Part shown: positions 25,810 through 32,287 of the stretch, in pieces
How positions within the stretch are numbered: position 1 is the stretch's first letter
How the letters are laid out: each line of letters begins with the position of its first letter
Origin: Paenibacillus sp. 19GGS1-52
GTDB taxonomy: Bacteria > Bacillota > Bacilli > Paenibacillales > Paenibacillaceae
DNA length: 64,000 nucleotides
Assembly (NCBI RefSeq): GCF_022369515.1
Contig: NZ_CP059724.1
Coordinates: 6,696,001 to 6,760,000, forward strand
Direction of reading: 5' to 3'
Notes under the pieces: model-generated
Told to the model about the DNA's origin: nothing
What the model saw: only the letters and a program-made list of their open reading frames with translations
The model's database searches: none
Made by a program: the position numbers and the translations under genes

Positions 25810-26376
25810 ATGTCTATAAAGCTGGTTATTCTCGGTCTTCTTCTCGAACGGAATATGCATCCCTATGAAATTACGACCGTTATGAAGGAGCGTTCGATGT
25901 ACGGGATCACGAAGCTTCAGATGGGTTCCCTCTATTATGCCGTGGATAAGCTGGCACAAGAAGGCCACATTGAAGCTGTAGAAATCATCCACAGCAGTGA
26001 TCGGCCGGCTAAAACGATCTACAGCATTACAGACAAAGGTAAAGCCTTATTCGAGCAGCTTGTTCTGCAGCAGATTAAGAAAAACGATCCCGTCTACCAT
26101 CCGTTGTTTATGGCTCTGGCGATGTCCCGGTATATTGACCAGAGCAAGGTTGAGAAGCTGCTGGAGGAACTCATCCGTGAATCAGAGCATCAGGTCAATC
26201 TGGATTACCAAATGTATGAAGAACATATCCCCCTTGTTCCCCGTTCGGTACTTCATCTTATGTATGGCAGATATGAGCATAGTCTGACCGACCTGAGATG
26301 GCTGAAACGCCTCTACGCGGACGTAGTCGCACGCAAGCTGAGTGATATTGGAACACCCCTGCATTTAGAGGCCTAA
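25810..26376 (+). CDS. PadR-family transcriptional regulator
   Basis: 188 residues. The winged-helix domain (about 1-85) shows LVILGLLLERNMHPYEI, MGSLYYAVDKLAQEGHIE and the wing SDRPAKTIYSITDKGKALFEQ. A C-terminal helical dimer domain follows (HPLFMALAMSRYI...LLEELIRES). This is the PadR subfamily 2 layout. Cotranscribed with the upstream MFS exporter, which it probably represses until a toxic ligand binds; palindromes at 24190 and 24238 are candidate sites. Its stop codon lies in the loop of the operon terminator. Confidence 0.92.
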   Translation: MSIKLVILGLLLERNMHPYEITTVMKERSMYGITKLQMGSLYYAVDKLAQEGHIEAVEIIHSSDRPAKTIYSITDKGKALFEQLVLQQIKKNDPVYHPLFMALAMSRYIDQSKVEKLLEELIRESEHQVNLDYQMYEEHIPLVPRSVLHLMYGRYEHSLTDLRWLKRLYADVVARKLSDIGTPLHLEA

Positions 26377-26388
26377 GGGCCTCTTTTG
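26367..26388 (+). terminator. Terminator overlapping the padR stop codon
   Basis: AGAGGCC-TAAG-GGCCTCT followed by TTTTG. The TAA stop codon of the PadR gene forms most of the loop. Confidence 0.75.
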
Positions 26389-26496
26389 TTGTTTAATGGG
26401 TATCAATTTCGTTTATTATGGAAGCGAGTACCCCACTTCGCTCTAAGGGTGTACAATATTCTCGGATCTGTCATTTCATTATACGGAGGGATACTA

Positions 26497-27474
26497 TTGC
26501 TGCGAACGTTACCACTAAACAAGCGGGGAATTCCAGCCAGCCGCTTGGCCTTGGGCTGCATGGGGCTGGGCGGAGGTTGGGATCACGAGCCGATTACTGC
26601 CGAGAACATTAAACAAGGACATGAGGCAGTAGATGCGGCTCTGTCTATTGGCATCAACATGTTCGACCATGCCGATATCTATACCCGTGGCAAAGCCGAG
26701 AAGGTCTTCGGCCAGATCTTTAAAGAGCGTCCGGGACTGCGCGAGGAAATCATTCTCCAATCCAAATGTGGCATTAAGCTGATGGAGCCAGGTGACAGCT
26801 CCAATATGTTCGACTTCTCAGGCGAGCATATTATACGCAGCGTGGATGGAATTCTATCACGCCTAGGAACAGAATATATTGATATCCTGCTGCTGCACCG
26901 CCCTGATCCTTTAATGGACCCAGAGGAAGTAGCCGAGGCACTGCACCAGCTTAAGGCAGCCGGGAAGGTACGCCATTTCGGCGTCTCCAATATGAGTGCA
27001 GCCCAAATCAAGCTGCTGCAGGCTTACTGTGATGAACCTTTTATCGTGAACCAGCTTCATATGAGTCTGGCCAAAATCAGTTGGATCGATGCTGTCTTAA
27101 GCGTCAACCGTGAACAATGGAAAGATATCACTTTTCCGGAAGGGACGATTGAGCATTGCCGTTTGGAAAATATCCAGCTGCAAGCCTGGGGCCCACTCGC
27201 CCAAGGAATATTCAGCGGACGAACGCTTGAAGATCAACCGGAGAGTGTCGCGAACACGGCTGCCATGGTCAAAGGCCTTGCCGAGGAAAAAGGAACGACA
27301 CCCGAAGCCATCGTCCTATCTTGGCTAATGACCCATCCCGCGGCGATCCAACCTGTAATTGGAACGGTAAATCCGCAGCGGATTGTGGCCTGTGCCGATG
27401 CACCTAAGCTGGAACTCACCCGCAAGGAATGGTACGACCTGTATGTCAGCTCACGTGGTGAGCGGTTGCCCTAA
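26497..27474 (+). CDS. Aldo/keto reductase (YdhF-like)
   Basis: NADPH-dependent reductase, 325 residues from the TTG at 26497, which has GGAGGG six bases before it; the frame is open from 26386 but without a ribosome site and with non-family sequence. Catalytic tetrad: Asp and Tyr in MFDHADIYTRG, Lys in LQSKCGI, His in LLLHRPDPL. The C-terminal GTVNPQRI is the cofactor loop. It is most like YdhF-type enzymes. Monocistronic, flanked by terminators. The substrate is unknown. Confidence 0.9.
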   Translation: MLRTLPLNKRGIPASRLALGCMGLGGGWDHEPITAENIKQGHEAVDAALSIGINMFDHADIYTRGKAEKVFGQIFKERPGLREEIILQSKCGIKLMEPGDSSNMFDFSGEHIIRSVDGILSRLGTEYIDILLLHRPDPLMDPEEVAEALHQLKAAGKVRHFGVSNMSAAQIKLLQAYCDEPFIVNQLHMSLAKISWIDAVLSVNREQWKDITFPEGTIEHCRLENIQLQAWGPLAQGIFSGRTLEDQPESVANTAAMVKGLAEEKGTTPEAIVLSWLMTHPAAIQPVIGTVNPQRIVACADAPKLELTRKEWYDLYVSSRGERLP

Positions 27475-27492
27475 ACTAAATGACTTCCTACT

Positions 27493-27528
27493 AAGCCGAT
27501 ACACGCTATAACGTGTATCGGCTTTTTT
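27493..27528 (+). terminator. Rho-independent terminator
   Basis: AAGCCGATACACG pairs with CGTGTATCGGCTT, followed by a run of T. Clean intrinsic terminator. Confidence 0.9.
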
Positions 27529-27594
27529 GATATACACCTCTTTCAATAGAGCCTCCACATCCATTTATCAGAATAACAACCGGATATACAAAAC

Positions 27595-27671
27595 GTTCTT
27601 TATTAAGAATTAAATATGATAATTAGCGTTATTCGTAGATAATTAGAGTAAATTGAGGATAAACGTTCTTT
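27595..27671 (+). promoter_or_regulatory. Upstream SinR-type boxes (two GTTCTTT copies)
   Basis: GTTCTTT at 27595-27601 and 27665-27671, each within AACGTTCTTTAT. This is the SinR half-site GTTCTYT known from B. subtilis. The boxes stand in an AT-rich 260-bp region before the tapA-sipW-tasA operon, about 70 bp apart. A third copy is part of the palindrome at 27740. Confidence 0.7.
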
Positions 27672-27739
27672 ATAACGCACAAATCGCCCGGATTAACAGT
27701 TTTCTTTTTGCTGAAGCAAGTGTATGATTTCATTACGGA

Positions 27740-27761
27740 ATCGTTCTTTATAAAGAACGAT
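27740..27761. promoter_or_regulatory. 22-bp perfect palindrome containing two SinR half-sites
   Basis: The palindrome has GTTCTTT at 27743-27749 and its inverse AAAGAAC at 27752-27758, flanked by CG and AT. It lies 28-49 bases before the tapA frame, in the likely promoter. An inverted pair of SinR boxes is what a SinR dimer or tetramer would hold. Confidence 0.78.
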
Positions 27762-27789
27762 AATAACGAATATAAAACCCAAGTTAGAG

Positions 27790-29073
27790 ATGAGAGGAGG
27801 AATTCCTCTGTACCCAAGATCAGCAAGGAAAAGGAAAAGAACTAAAAGAATCGGTCTGCGGATTCTGCAATCAGGAATGGCTGTTTCCGTCCTGTTACTG
27901 TATACCTCCAATCAGATCGGCAGCACCTATGGTGAGTTCAGCGCTTCTCAAAAGCTCGATAGTTCGATAACGCTATGTACCGTATTCCCCGGTCAAATCG
28001 AACAATTATTGTTTGAGGTCAGTGATCATGTAACCAAAATTGCCGAATTAAAGGCATCGCTTGGCAGCTACTCTATGCCACACTTCAAAGAATCTCCGGC
28101 AATCGGAGGATTGTCATTAGAAGAGTTGGATAGCGCTGCACAAAACATTACAGAACAAATTTCTGCTGCTAATACCAGCATTAACGCTCTGGAGGGACAG
28201 CTAAGCTTCAATGCAGGAATCTGGCAGCAAATCCTGCATGAGGCCAGCCGCACAGCAGAACTAATTACCCAGATTGGAGGCTATATGATCAACCTTGAAC
28301 CCAACTGTCTGGAAATCCGTGATGCACAGTTCTTCCAGGAGTTTCAGAGCCATGTTAGTCAAAGCGGCGTGTTGTCTGAATCGCTCGTAGATACTTTAGC
28401 GGGAATTCTAAGATATTTGACCTCTGTGCATGAAATTGGCAGCTTGATTGCACCCGGAGACCCTTGGGAGATTGCGGGACAACCGAACCGTGAACTCTTC
28501 CTCCCGCAGGAGCCTATTATTGCATTCATCAGCAGAGCGTATAGTCCTGAACCCAATGTGTCGACCGAACTGCTATCCACTTACGAACAGTTGAATACTG
28601 CACTGGATGCCTCGAAGAGTACACTTTCTTCCAAGCTTATCGTCCTCCAGAATCAGCAAACGCAAATCGCCGATACCAAAGCGATAATGCTGGAGCAAGC
28701 CCAAAAGGAAGAAGCTGAACGATTAGAGCTAGAGAAGAAGAAGCAGGATGAGGCGGCGGACAAAGCAAATGAAGAAGCTAAAAAAGCAGCAATAGAGGCG
28801 GCCAAAGGCGCTATACAAGCCCCACCTGATCCTGAGGTGATTCCGGTAGAGGAAGCTAATCCCCAGAATAGCGAGATTAGTAAGCCCTCGAATGAAGTGC
28901 AAGCCCCTGAGTCCATCATGCCGGAAGCAACTCCAGACAGCAGTAGCATTCCCGAAGAGAGCTTGAAGGAAGAGCCCGCTCAGGTGGAAACACCTAACGA
29001 ACCTGTAGCCCAGACTCCGTCTGCCACACCGGTACCTCCTTCCGACTCTGATTCTAGCAAAGGCGGCGATTAA
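27790..29073 (+). CDS. TapA-like fibre assembly/anchoring protein
   Basis: 427 residues. Basic head, one hydrophobic segment (about 25-45, ILQSGMAVSVLLLYTSNQIG), then TYGEFSASQKLDSSITLCTVF. This last stretch has the same plan as B. subtilis TapA (helix, then a SAAF-like strand and a Cys in SLQTC). A helical middle region is followed by a Lys/Glu-rich coiled coil (about 300-345) and a Pro/Glu/Ser-rich tail. Gene order tapA-sipW-tasA supports the call. The start is uncertain: ATG at 27790 has no ribosome site before it, while AGAGGAGG lies 7 bases before an in-frame CTG at 27808. Overall similarity to TapA is weak outside the N-terminus. Confidence 0.72.
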   Translation: MRGGIPLYPRSARKRKRTKRIGLRILQSGMAVSVLLLYTSNQIGSTYGEFSASQKLDSSITLCTVFPGQIEQLLFEVSDHVTKIAELKASLGSYSMPHFKESPAIGGLSLEELDSAAQNITEQISAANTSINALEGQLSFNAGIWQQILHEASRTAELITQIGGYMINLEPNCLEIRDAQFFQEFQSHVSQSGVLSESLVDTLAGILRYLTSVHEIGSLIAPGDPWEIAGQPNRELFLPQEPIIAFISRAYSPEPNVSTELLSTYEQLNTALDASKSTLSSKLIVLQNQQTQIADTKAIMLEQAQKEEAERLELEKKKQDEAADKANEEAKKAAIEAAKGAIQAPPDPEVIPVEEANPQNSEISKPSNEVQAPESIMPEATPDSSSIPEESLKEEPAQVETPNEPVAQTPSATPVPPSDSDSSKGGD

Positions 29074-29076
29074 CAA

Positions 29077-29664
29077 ATGCGTGTCAAAAAAATAATCAGC
29101 AGTACCTTGTCCACCCTAATGTTTATGATCTTCGTACTACTGGTAGCAGCAGTAGTAATCTCTAAAGCATCCGGTGGCGAGCCTACCTTCTTCGGCTATC
29201 AGATCAAAACCGTGCTTTCCGGCTCCATGGAGCCTGGCATCCATACAGGATCTATTATTGCCCTAAAGCCAGGTGGTGACATGACCCGCTTCCAAAAGGG
29301 TGATGTTATTACCTTTATGAGTGCAGAAAATATCCTCATTACCCACCGCATTGTGAACGTTGAGATGAACAAGGCTATTGGTGAAGCCAGCTATACTACT
29401 AAAGGGGATCATAATGACGGCGCGGATGGTGCTCCTGTCAGCTCCACAAATGTCGTCGGACAATATACCGGCTTCACTGTACCTTATGTAGGATATGCCA
29501 TGAATTTTGCAGTATCCAAAGCAGGCAGTGTGCTGCTAATGATCGTTCCAGGTCTGCTGCTCCTTCTGTATGCTCTCTATTCATCCTGGAAAGCAGTCGT
29601 CGCGCTGGAGAAAAAAAATGTTGGAGCTTCCGCGTCTGAACCCTTGCCGGATAACCCTTCCTAA
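29077..29664 (+). CDS. sipW: ER-type signal peptidase I, SipW
   Basis: 195-residue membrane protease that cleaves TasA-type precursors. Two hydrophobic segments (about 12-31 and 149-168) flank the catalytic domain. The catalytic Ser is in LSGSMEPGI, and a His replaces the usual Lys in ITHRIVNV, as in archaeal/ER-type enzymes including B. subtilis SipW. KGDHNDGADG is the conserved Asp box. It starts three bases after the TapA-like gene; AAAGGCGGCGA within that gene's end serves as ribosome site. TasA-like substrates follow directly. Confidence 0.93.
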   Translation: MRVKKIISSTLSTLMFMIFVLLVAAVVISKASGGEPTFFGYQIKTVLSGSMEPGIHTGSIIALKPGGDMTRFQKGDVITFMSAENILITHRIVNVEMNKAIGEASYTTKGDHNDGADGAPVSSTNVVGQYTGFTVPYVGYAMNFAVSKAGSVLLMIVPGLLLLLYALYSSWKAVVALEKKNVGASASEPLPDNPS

Positions 29665-29757
29665 CCCGATTGTCCCTCCCGTTTACGAAACGTGGAGTAC
29701 AATATACACCGCTCGAAGACACAAGAGACCAAGAACCTATGAGAGAGGGATGAACAA

Positions 29758-30354
29758 ATGAATATTAAAAAAACATTGGGGTTGGGCGTCGCTTCAGCAG
29801 CATTAGGATTGACACTGGTCGGAGGAGGCACTTTCGCTTATTTTAGCGATACTGCTTCGAGCACGGCTGCATTTAACAACGGAACTCTGAGCCTAACTTC
29901 TGATCCTTCCGTTATAGTCGATCTCAGCAACCTCAAACCAGGAGATGTAATTACGAGAGATTTCAAGCTCACAAACGACGGATCACTGGACATTCCAAAA
30001 GTCTTGCTGAAGACCCTCTCGCTCGTAACGGACACCAAAAGTGATAACGAAGGCCATAATTTGAAAGATGATATTATCGTGACCTTCCTGAACAATAACG
30101 ACAAAAGACAACCTGAAATTCTCGTGAAATCACTCTCAGCACTAGAAAGCGAAAGTCCTGATCTGGTAGCCAAAGGGATACTCGGCAGTATTTTGGGCGG
30201 AGAGAAGTCTGGAATTAGAGCGGGGGACAAAGATACTCTGACCGTACAATTTGCCTTTAGAGAAAATCTCCAGCCACAGAATTATTACCAAGGCGACAAG
30301 CTGCAACTGACATGGTCCTTCGAAGCCAGCCAAGGAAAAGGCGTTTATAAATAA
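29758..30354 (+). CDS. tasA: TasA-family biofilm fibre protein (camelysin/TasA), copy 1
   Basis: 198 residues. The signal peptide and start of the mature chain (LGLGVASAALGLTLVGGGTFAYFSD) closely follow B. subtilis TasA (LSLGVASAALGLALVGGGTWAAFND). The mature beta-sandwich has the family marks NLKPGD, GSLDIPKVLL and a C-terminal YQGDKLQLTWSFEASQ. The product is exported, trimmed by SipW and assembled into matrix fibres. AGAGGGATGAACAA precedes the ATG. A paralogue follows 58 bases later. It is shorter than B. subtilis TasA (261), close to camelysin/CalY length. Confidence 0.92.
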   Translation: MNIKKTLGLGVASAALGLTLVGGGTFAYFSDTASSTAAFNNGTLSLTSDPSVIVDLSNLKPGDVITRDFKLTNDGSLDIPKVLLKTLSLVTDTKSDNEGHNLKDDIIVTFLNNNDKRQPEILVKSLSALESESPDLVAKGILGSILGGEKSGIRAGDKDTLTVQFAFRENLQPQNYYQGDKLQLTWSFEASQGKGVYK

Positions 30355-30412
30355 CTCATATTCAATGATCTTTAGTTACTATTTTACAACAATATAGAGG
30401 AGGATTTTTATT

Positions 30413-31006
30413 ATGGGAATCAAGAAAACATTGGGATTAGGCGTAGCATCGGCAGCTTTGGGATTATCGTTAATCGGGGGAGGCACCTTCGCTTACTTCA
30501 GCGACACCGCCCAGAGCACAGCAACGTTCGCAGCCGGCACTTTGGATCTCAACACTAATCCAACCGAGATTGTTAACCTCCCAAATCTCAAACCAGGTGA
30601 CATCGCGGTTCGCAATTTCACCTTGCAGAATAGCGGTTCATTGGATATTAAAGGTCTCAAACTGGTTGCCAATTATACCGTAACTGATGCTAATGGGAAT
30701 AATTCAACTCAAGATCTGGGTGACCACTTTAAAGTTAAAGTCCTCGATAGCAGCTATGTCAGCGGGAATATCGCGGGCCATGTGATCAGTGAAATCTCAC
30801 TCAAGTCTTTGAAAGACTTAGGTAACTATGATTTGATAAGCACTGGTGCGCTCCCTAATGGGATCACAAATGGGCAATCCGTCAACTTCAAGGTAGCCTT
30901 CGAGTTTGTCGATAACGGGCAGGATCAGAATATTTTCCAAGGTGACGCTCTGGCCCTGACTTGGACATTCAATGCCACACAAGCCATCGGTCCCGAATTG
31001 AAATAG
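30413..31006 (+). CDS. TasA-family biofilm fibre protein, copy 2
   Basis: 197 residues. The N-terminus is nearly identical to copy 1 over the signal peptide and the FAYFSDTA.STA.F..GTL segment, then diverges (different loops around ADANGNNSTQ-like and YVSGNIAGHVI segments) while keeping NLKPGD, GSLDIKGLKL and FQGDALALTWTFNATQ. GAGGAGG lies before the ATG, a stronger ribosome site than that of copy 1, so this may be the major subunit. Last gene of the operon, followed by a terminator. A tandem duplication with later divergence is the simplest explanation; the two could be major and minor fibre subunits. Confidence 0.9.
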   Translation: MGIKKTLGLGVASAALGLSLIGGGTFAYFSDTAQSTATFAAGTLDLNTNPTEIVNLPNLKPGDIAVRNFTLQNSGSLDIKGLKLVANYTVTDANGNNSTQDLGDHFKVKVLDSSYVSGNIAGHVISEISLKSLKDLGNYDLISTGALPNGITNGQSVNFKVAFEFVDNGQDQNIFQGDALALTWTFNATQAIGPELK

Positions 31007-31030
31007 TACTGATCTATATCTCTGTAGACT

Positions 31031-31074
31031 ACCGGCAACTCCTAAGCCCAAGAGGCTGGGAATTGCCGGTTTTT
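31031..31074 (+). terminator. Terminator of the tapA-sipW-tasA operon
   Basis: ACCGGCAA...TTGCCGGT outer stem and AGCC/GGCT inner stem, followed by TTTTT. Confidence 0.85.
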
Positions 31075-31111
31075 CACTCTTTGACCACTCCTAGTTCAGG
31101 AACAATCGTCT

Positions 31112-31149
31112 TTGTCCGTTTTACGGAAATTTGTTATACTATTAACAAA
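31112..31149 (+). promoter_or_regulatory. sinR promoter with overlapping inverted repeat
   Basis: -35 TTGTCC at 31112, 17-base spacer, -10 TATACT at 31135. An inverted repeat TTTGTTA-N6-TAACAAA (31130-31149) covers the -10, suggesting repression of sinR by an unidentified regulator or by SinR itself. Confidence 0.6.
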
Positions 31150-31171
31150 AAGTACGGAGGAGCGTTGTATT

Positions 31172-31513
31172 GTGCCAGATAATATGGGAGGCCGCATTCA
31201 CCAGCTCCGACTGGAGAAGAATTTATCCTTATCCGAACTTGCGGACAAGGCCGATGTGGCGAAATCATACTTAAGTAATGTTGAGAGAAATATTCAATCC
31301 AACCCCTCCATCCAATTCATTGAAAAAATCGCTGATGCGCTTCAGGTTTCTATTCATGCCCTGCTATATGGCGAGCCCACTGACGCCGAGGAATCCCCTC
31401 TGGATTCGGAATGGTTTCGTCTGGTTCAGGAAGCTATGGCCTCAGGGATAAGCAAAAGGGAATTCAAGGAATTTCTGGATTATCAGAAATGGCGCCTGGA
31501 TCAGAAGGATTGA
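31172..31513 (+). CDS. sinR: SinR-type master biofilm repressor
   Basis: 113 residues from the GTG at 31172 (GGAGGAG nine bases upstream). The XRE helix-turn-helix (about 5-60: RIHQLRLEKNLSLSELADKA, VAKSYLSNVERN, NPSIQF) follows B. subtilis SinR almost residue by residue. The C-terminal oligomerisation helices are also conserved (LDSEWFRLVQEAMASGISKREFKEFLDYQKWR). SinR represses matrix operons by binding GTTCTYT boxes, which stand before the tapA operon here. It is not directly followed by sinI as in Bacillus; a SinI-like gene lies convergent 110 bases downstream. Confidence 0.93.
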   Translation: MPDNMGGRIHQLRLEKNLSLSELADKADVAKSYLSNVERNIQSNPSIQFIEKIADALQVSIHALLYGEPTDAEESPLDSEWFRLVQEAMASGISKREFKEFLDYQKWRLDQKD

Positions 31514-31554
31514 TGAACCTTGTCTGCTTGAGGTTGTATCTATCCAAGCTCTGA

Positions 31555-31607
31555 ACATACAGAAAGAAGCACAACGACATGTCGCTGTGCTTCTTTCTGT
31601 ATGTAAC
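31555..31607. terminator. Bidirectional terminator between sinR and sinI
   Basis: ACATACAGAAAGAAGCACA pairs with TGTGCTTCTTTCTGTATGT almost perfectly. It lies between convergent genes, so it can serve both. Confidence 0.8.
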
Positions 31608-31623
31608 ATTTGTTTATCTAACT

Positions 31624-31779
31624 CTACTGCATAACACGTAAAGCCTTTTCATCGAAAAACCGACGAATCTCATCAGCCTTGATGCCTGCCTTCTTAGCCG
31701 TTAATAACAAATGTACCCATTCTAAATCCAAATCAACTGTCTGCAGTTCTCCGTTTTTCCCCTGGTTGGACTTATCCAA
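31624..31779 (-). CDS. sinI: SinI-like antirepressor (51 aa)
   Basis: TTG start with TAGGAGGAG six bases upstream. The product contains LDLEWVHLLLTAKKAGIKAD followed by EIRRFFDEKAL, which aligns with B. subtilis SinI (LDQEWVELMVEAKEANISPE, EIRKYL) and with the dimer helix of SinR (LDSEW...). SinI binds SinR through this helix pair and lifts repression of matrix genes. Bacillus SinI has 57 residues, a similar length. The gene is convergent to sinR and has a long leader holding a c-di-GMP-type aptamer. Conservation of the LDxEW and EIRRF positions makes the call firm despite the small size. Confidence 0.85.
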   Translation of the reverse strand: MDKSNQGKNGELQTVDLDLEWVHLLLTAKKAGIKADEIRRFFDEKALRVMQ

Positions 31780-31802
31780 GAAATCTCCTCCTAAGATTTT
31801 GC

Positions 31803-31890
31803 GTCCCCAGGCAGTCCGGCCATCCTAGTATTCCTACCTTAGATCCGAGACTTTGTGCCCCTGCTTTTCAGCAGGTTTACCCTTTACTGG
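31803..31890 (-). promoter_or_regulatory. Class I cyclic-di-GMP (GEMM) riboswitch aptamer in the sinI leader
   Basis: Read on the minus strand, the elements of the GEMM-I aptamer occur in order. GGTAAACC is at 31881-31874. A CCTGCT-GAAA-AGCAGG hairpin with GAAA tetraloop is at 31875-31860. GCACAAAG (usual form CGCAAAG) is at 31858-31851. CTAAGG at 31842-31837 is the tetraloop-receptor strand, and GCCGGACTGCC at 31820-31810 is the closing strand. The aptamer ends about 12 bases before the sinI ribosome site, so control is probably at translation. Upstream AGATCC (31911-31906) could pair with GGATCT (31846-31841) inside the aptamer as a competing fold. The one departure is the CACAAAG transition. 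Confidence 0.82.
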
Positions 31891-31959
31891 ACCCTTTACA
31901 TGAAAGGATCTGGCTAGAAACTGATTAAGCTGTTATCCGTAACAACATTATGCAATAAC

Positions 31960-31965
31960 ATTATA
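31960..31965 (-). promoter_or_regulatory. Candidate -10 box of the sinI promoter
   Basis: TATAAT on the minus strand. A start a few bases downstream would give a leader of about 170 bases, enough for the aptamer. No convincing -35 is seen. Confidence 0.35.
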
Positions 31966-32081
31966 TAATAATCCTCAAAAAAAATGTGTCGTTCTCTGGA
32001 TTATTTTTACTGCGAAATGGGAAAATTATATATCCTATTTTGACGGAACCCTGTCCTAAAATAAAAATCCTAAATATAAAA

Positions 32082-32109
32082 TTGAAAAAGACTAGTTTTG
32101 CTGTAGAAT
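32082..32109 (+). promoter_or_regulatory. Candidate sigma-A promoter of odhAB
   Basis: TTGAAA, 16 bases, TAGAAT, about 180 bases before the odhA ATG. The remaining leader shows no recognised motif. Confidence 0.5.
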
Positions 32110-32287
32110 TATTGAATACGAGCGAACCATACCGTTTTGCGAACGGATTGGACGAAAGTATGAATTGATTACACGAGCTGAAAGTAGCACAATAGGATGA
32201 GGAATGAAACCGCAATCATCGCAGCTCCGATCAACGCCGGCACTAAAGTGACCGGGTGTGGAGTTCATCCGTTAGGAGGATGTATTC

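Noticed and set aside
27530..27790. CRISPR-like spacing of the repeated GTTCTTT motif
   Set aside because: Repeats are only 7-12 bp and unevenly spaced; they fit regulator boxes, not CRISPR repeats.
31803..31890. Class II c-di-GMP or other riboswitch for the sinI leader
   Set aside because: The GAAA-tetraloop hairpin, AAACC/CACAAAG core and CTAAGG receptor strand fit class I; no pseudoknot of class II is seen.
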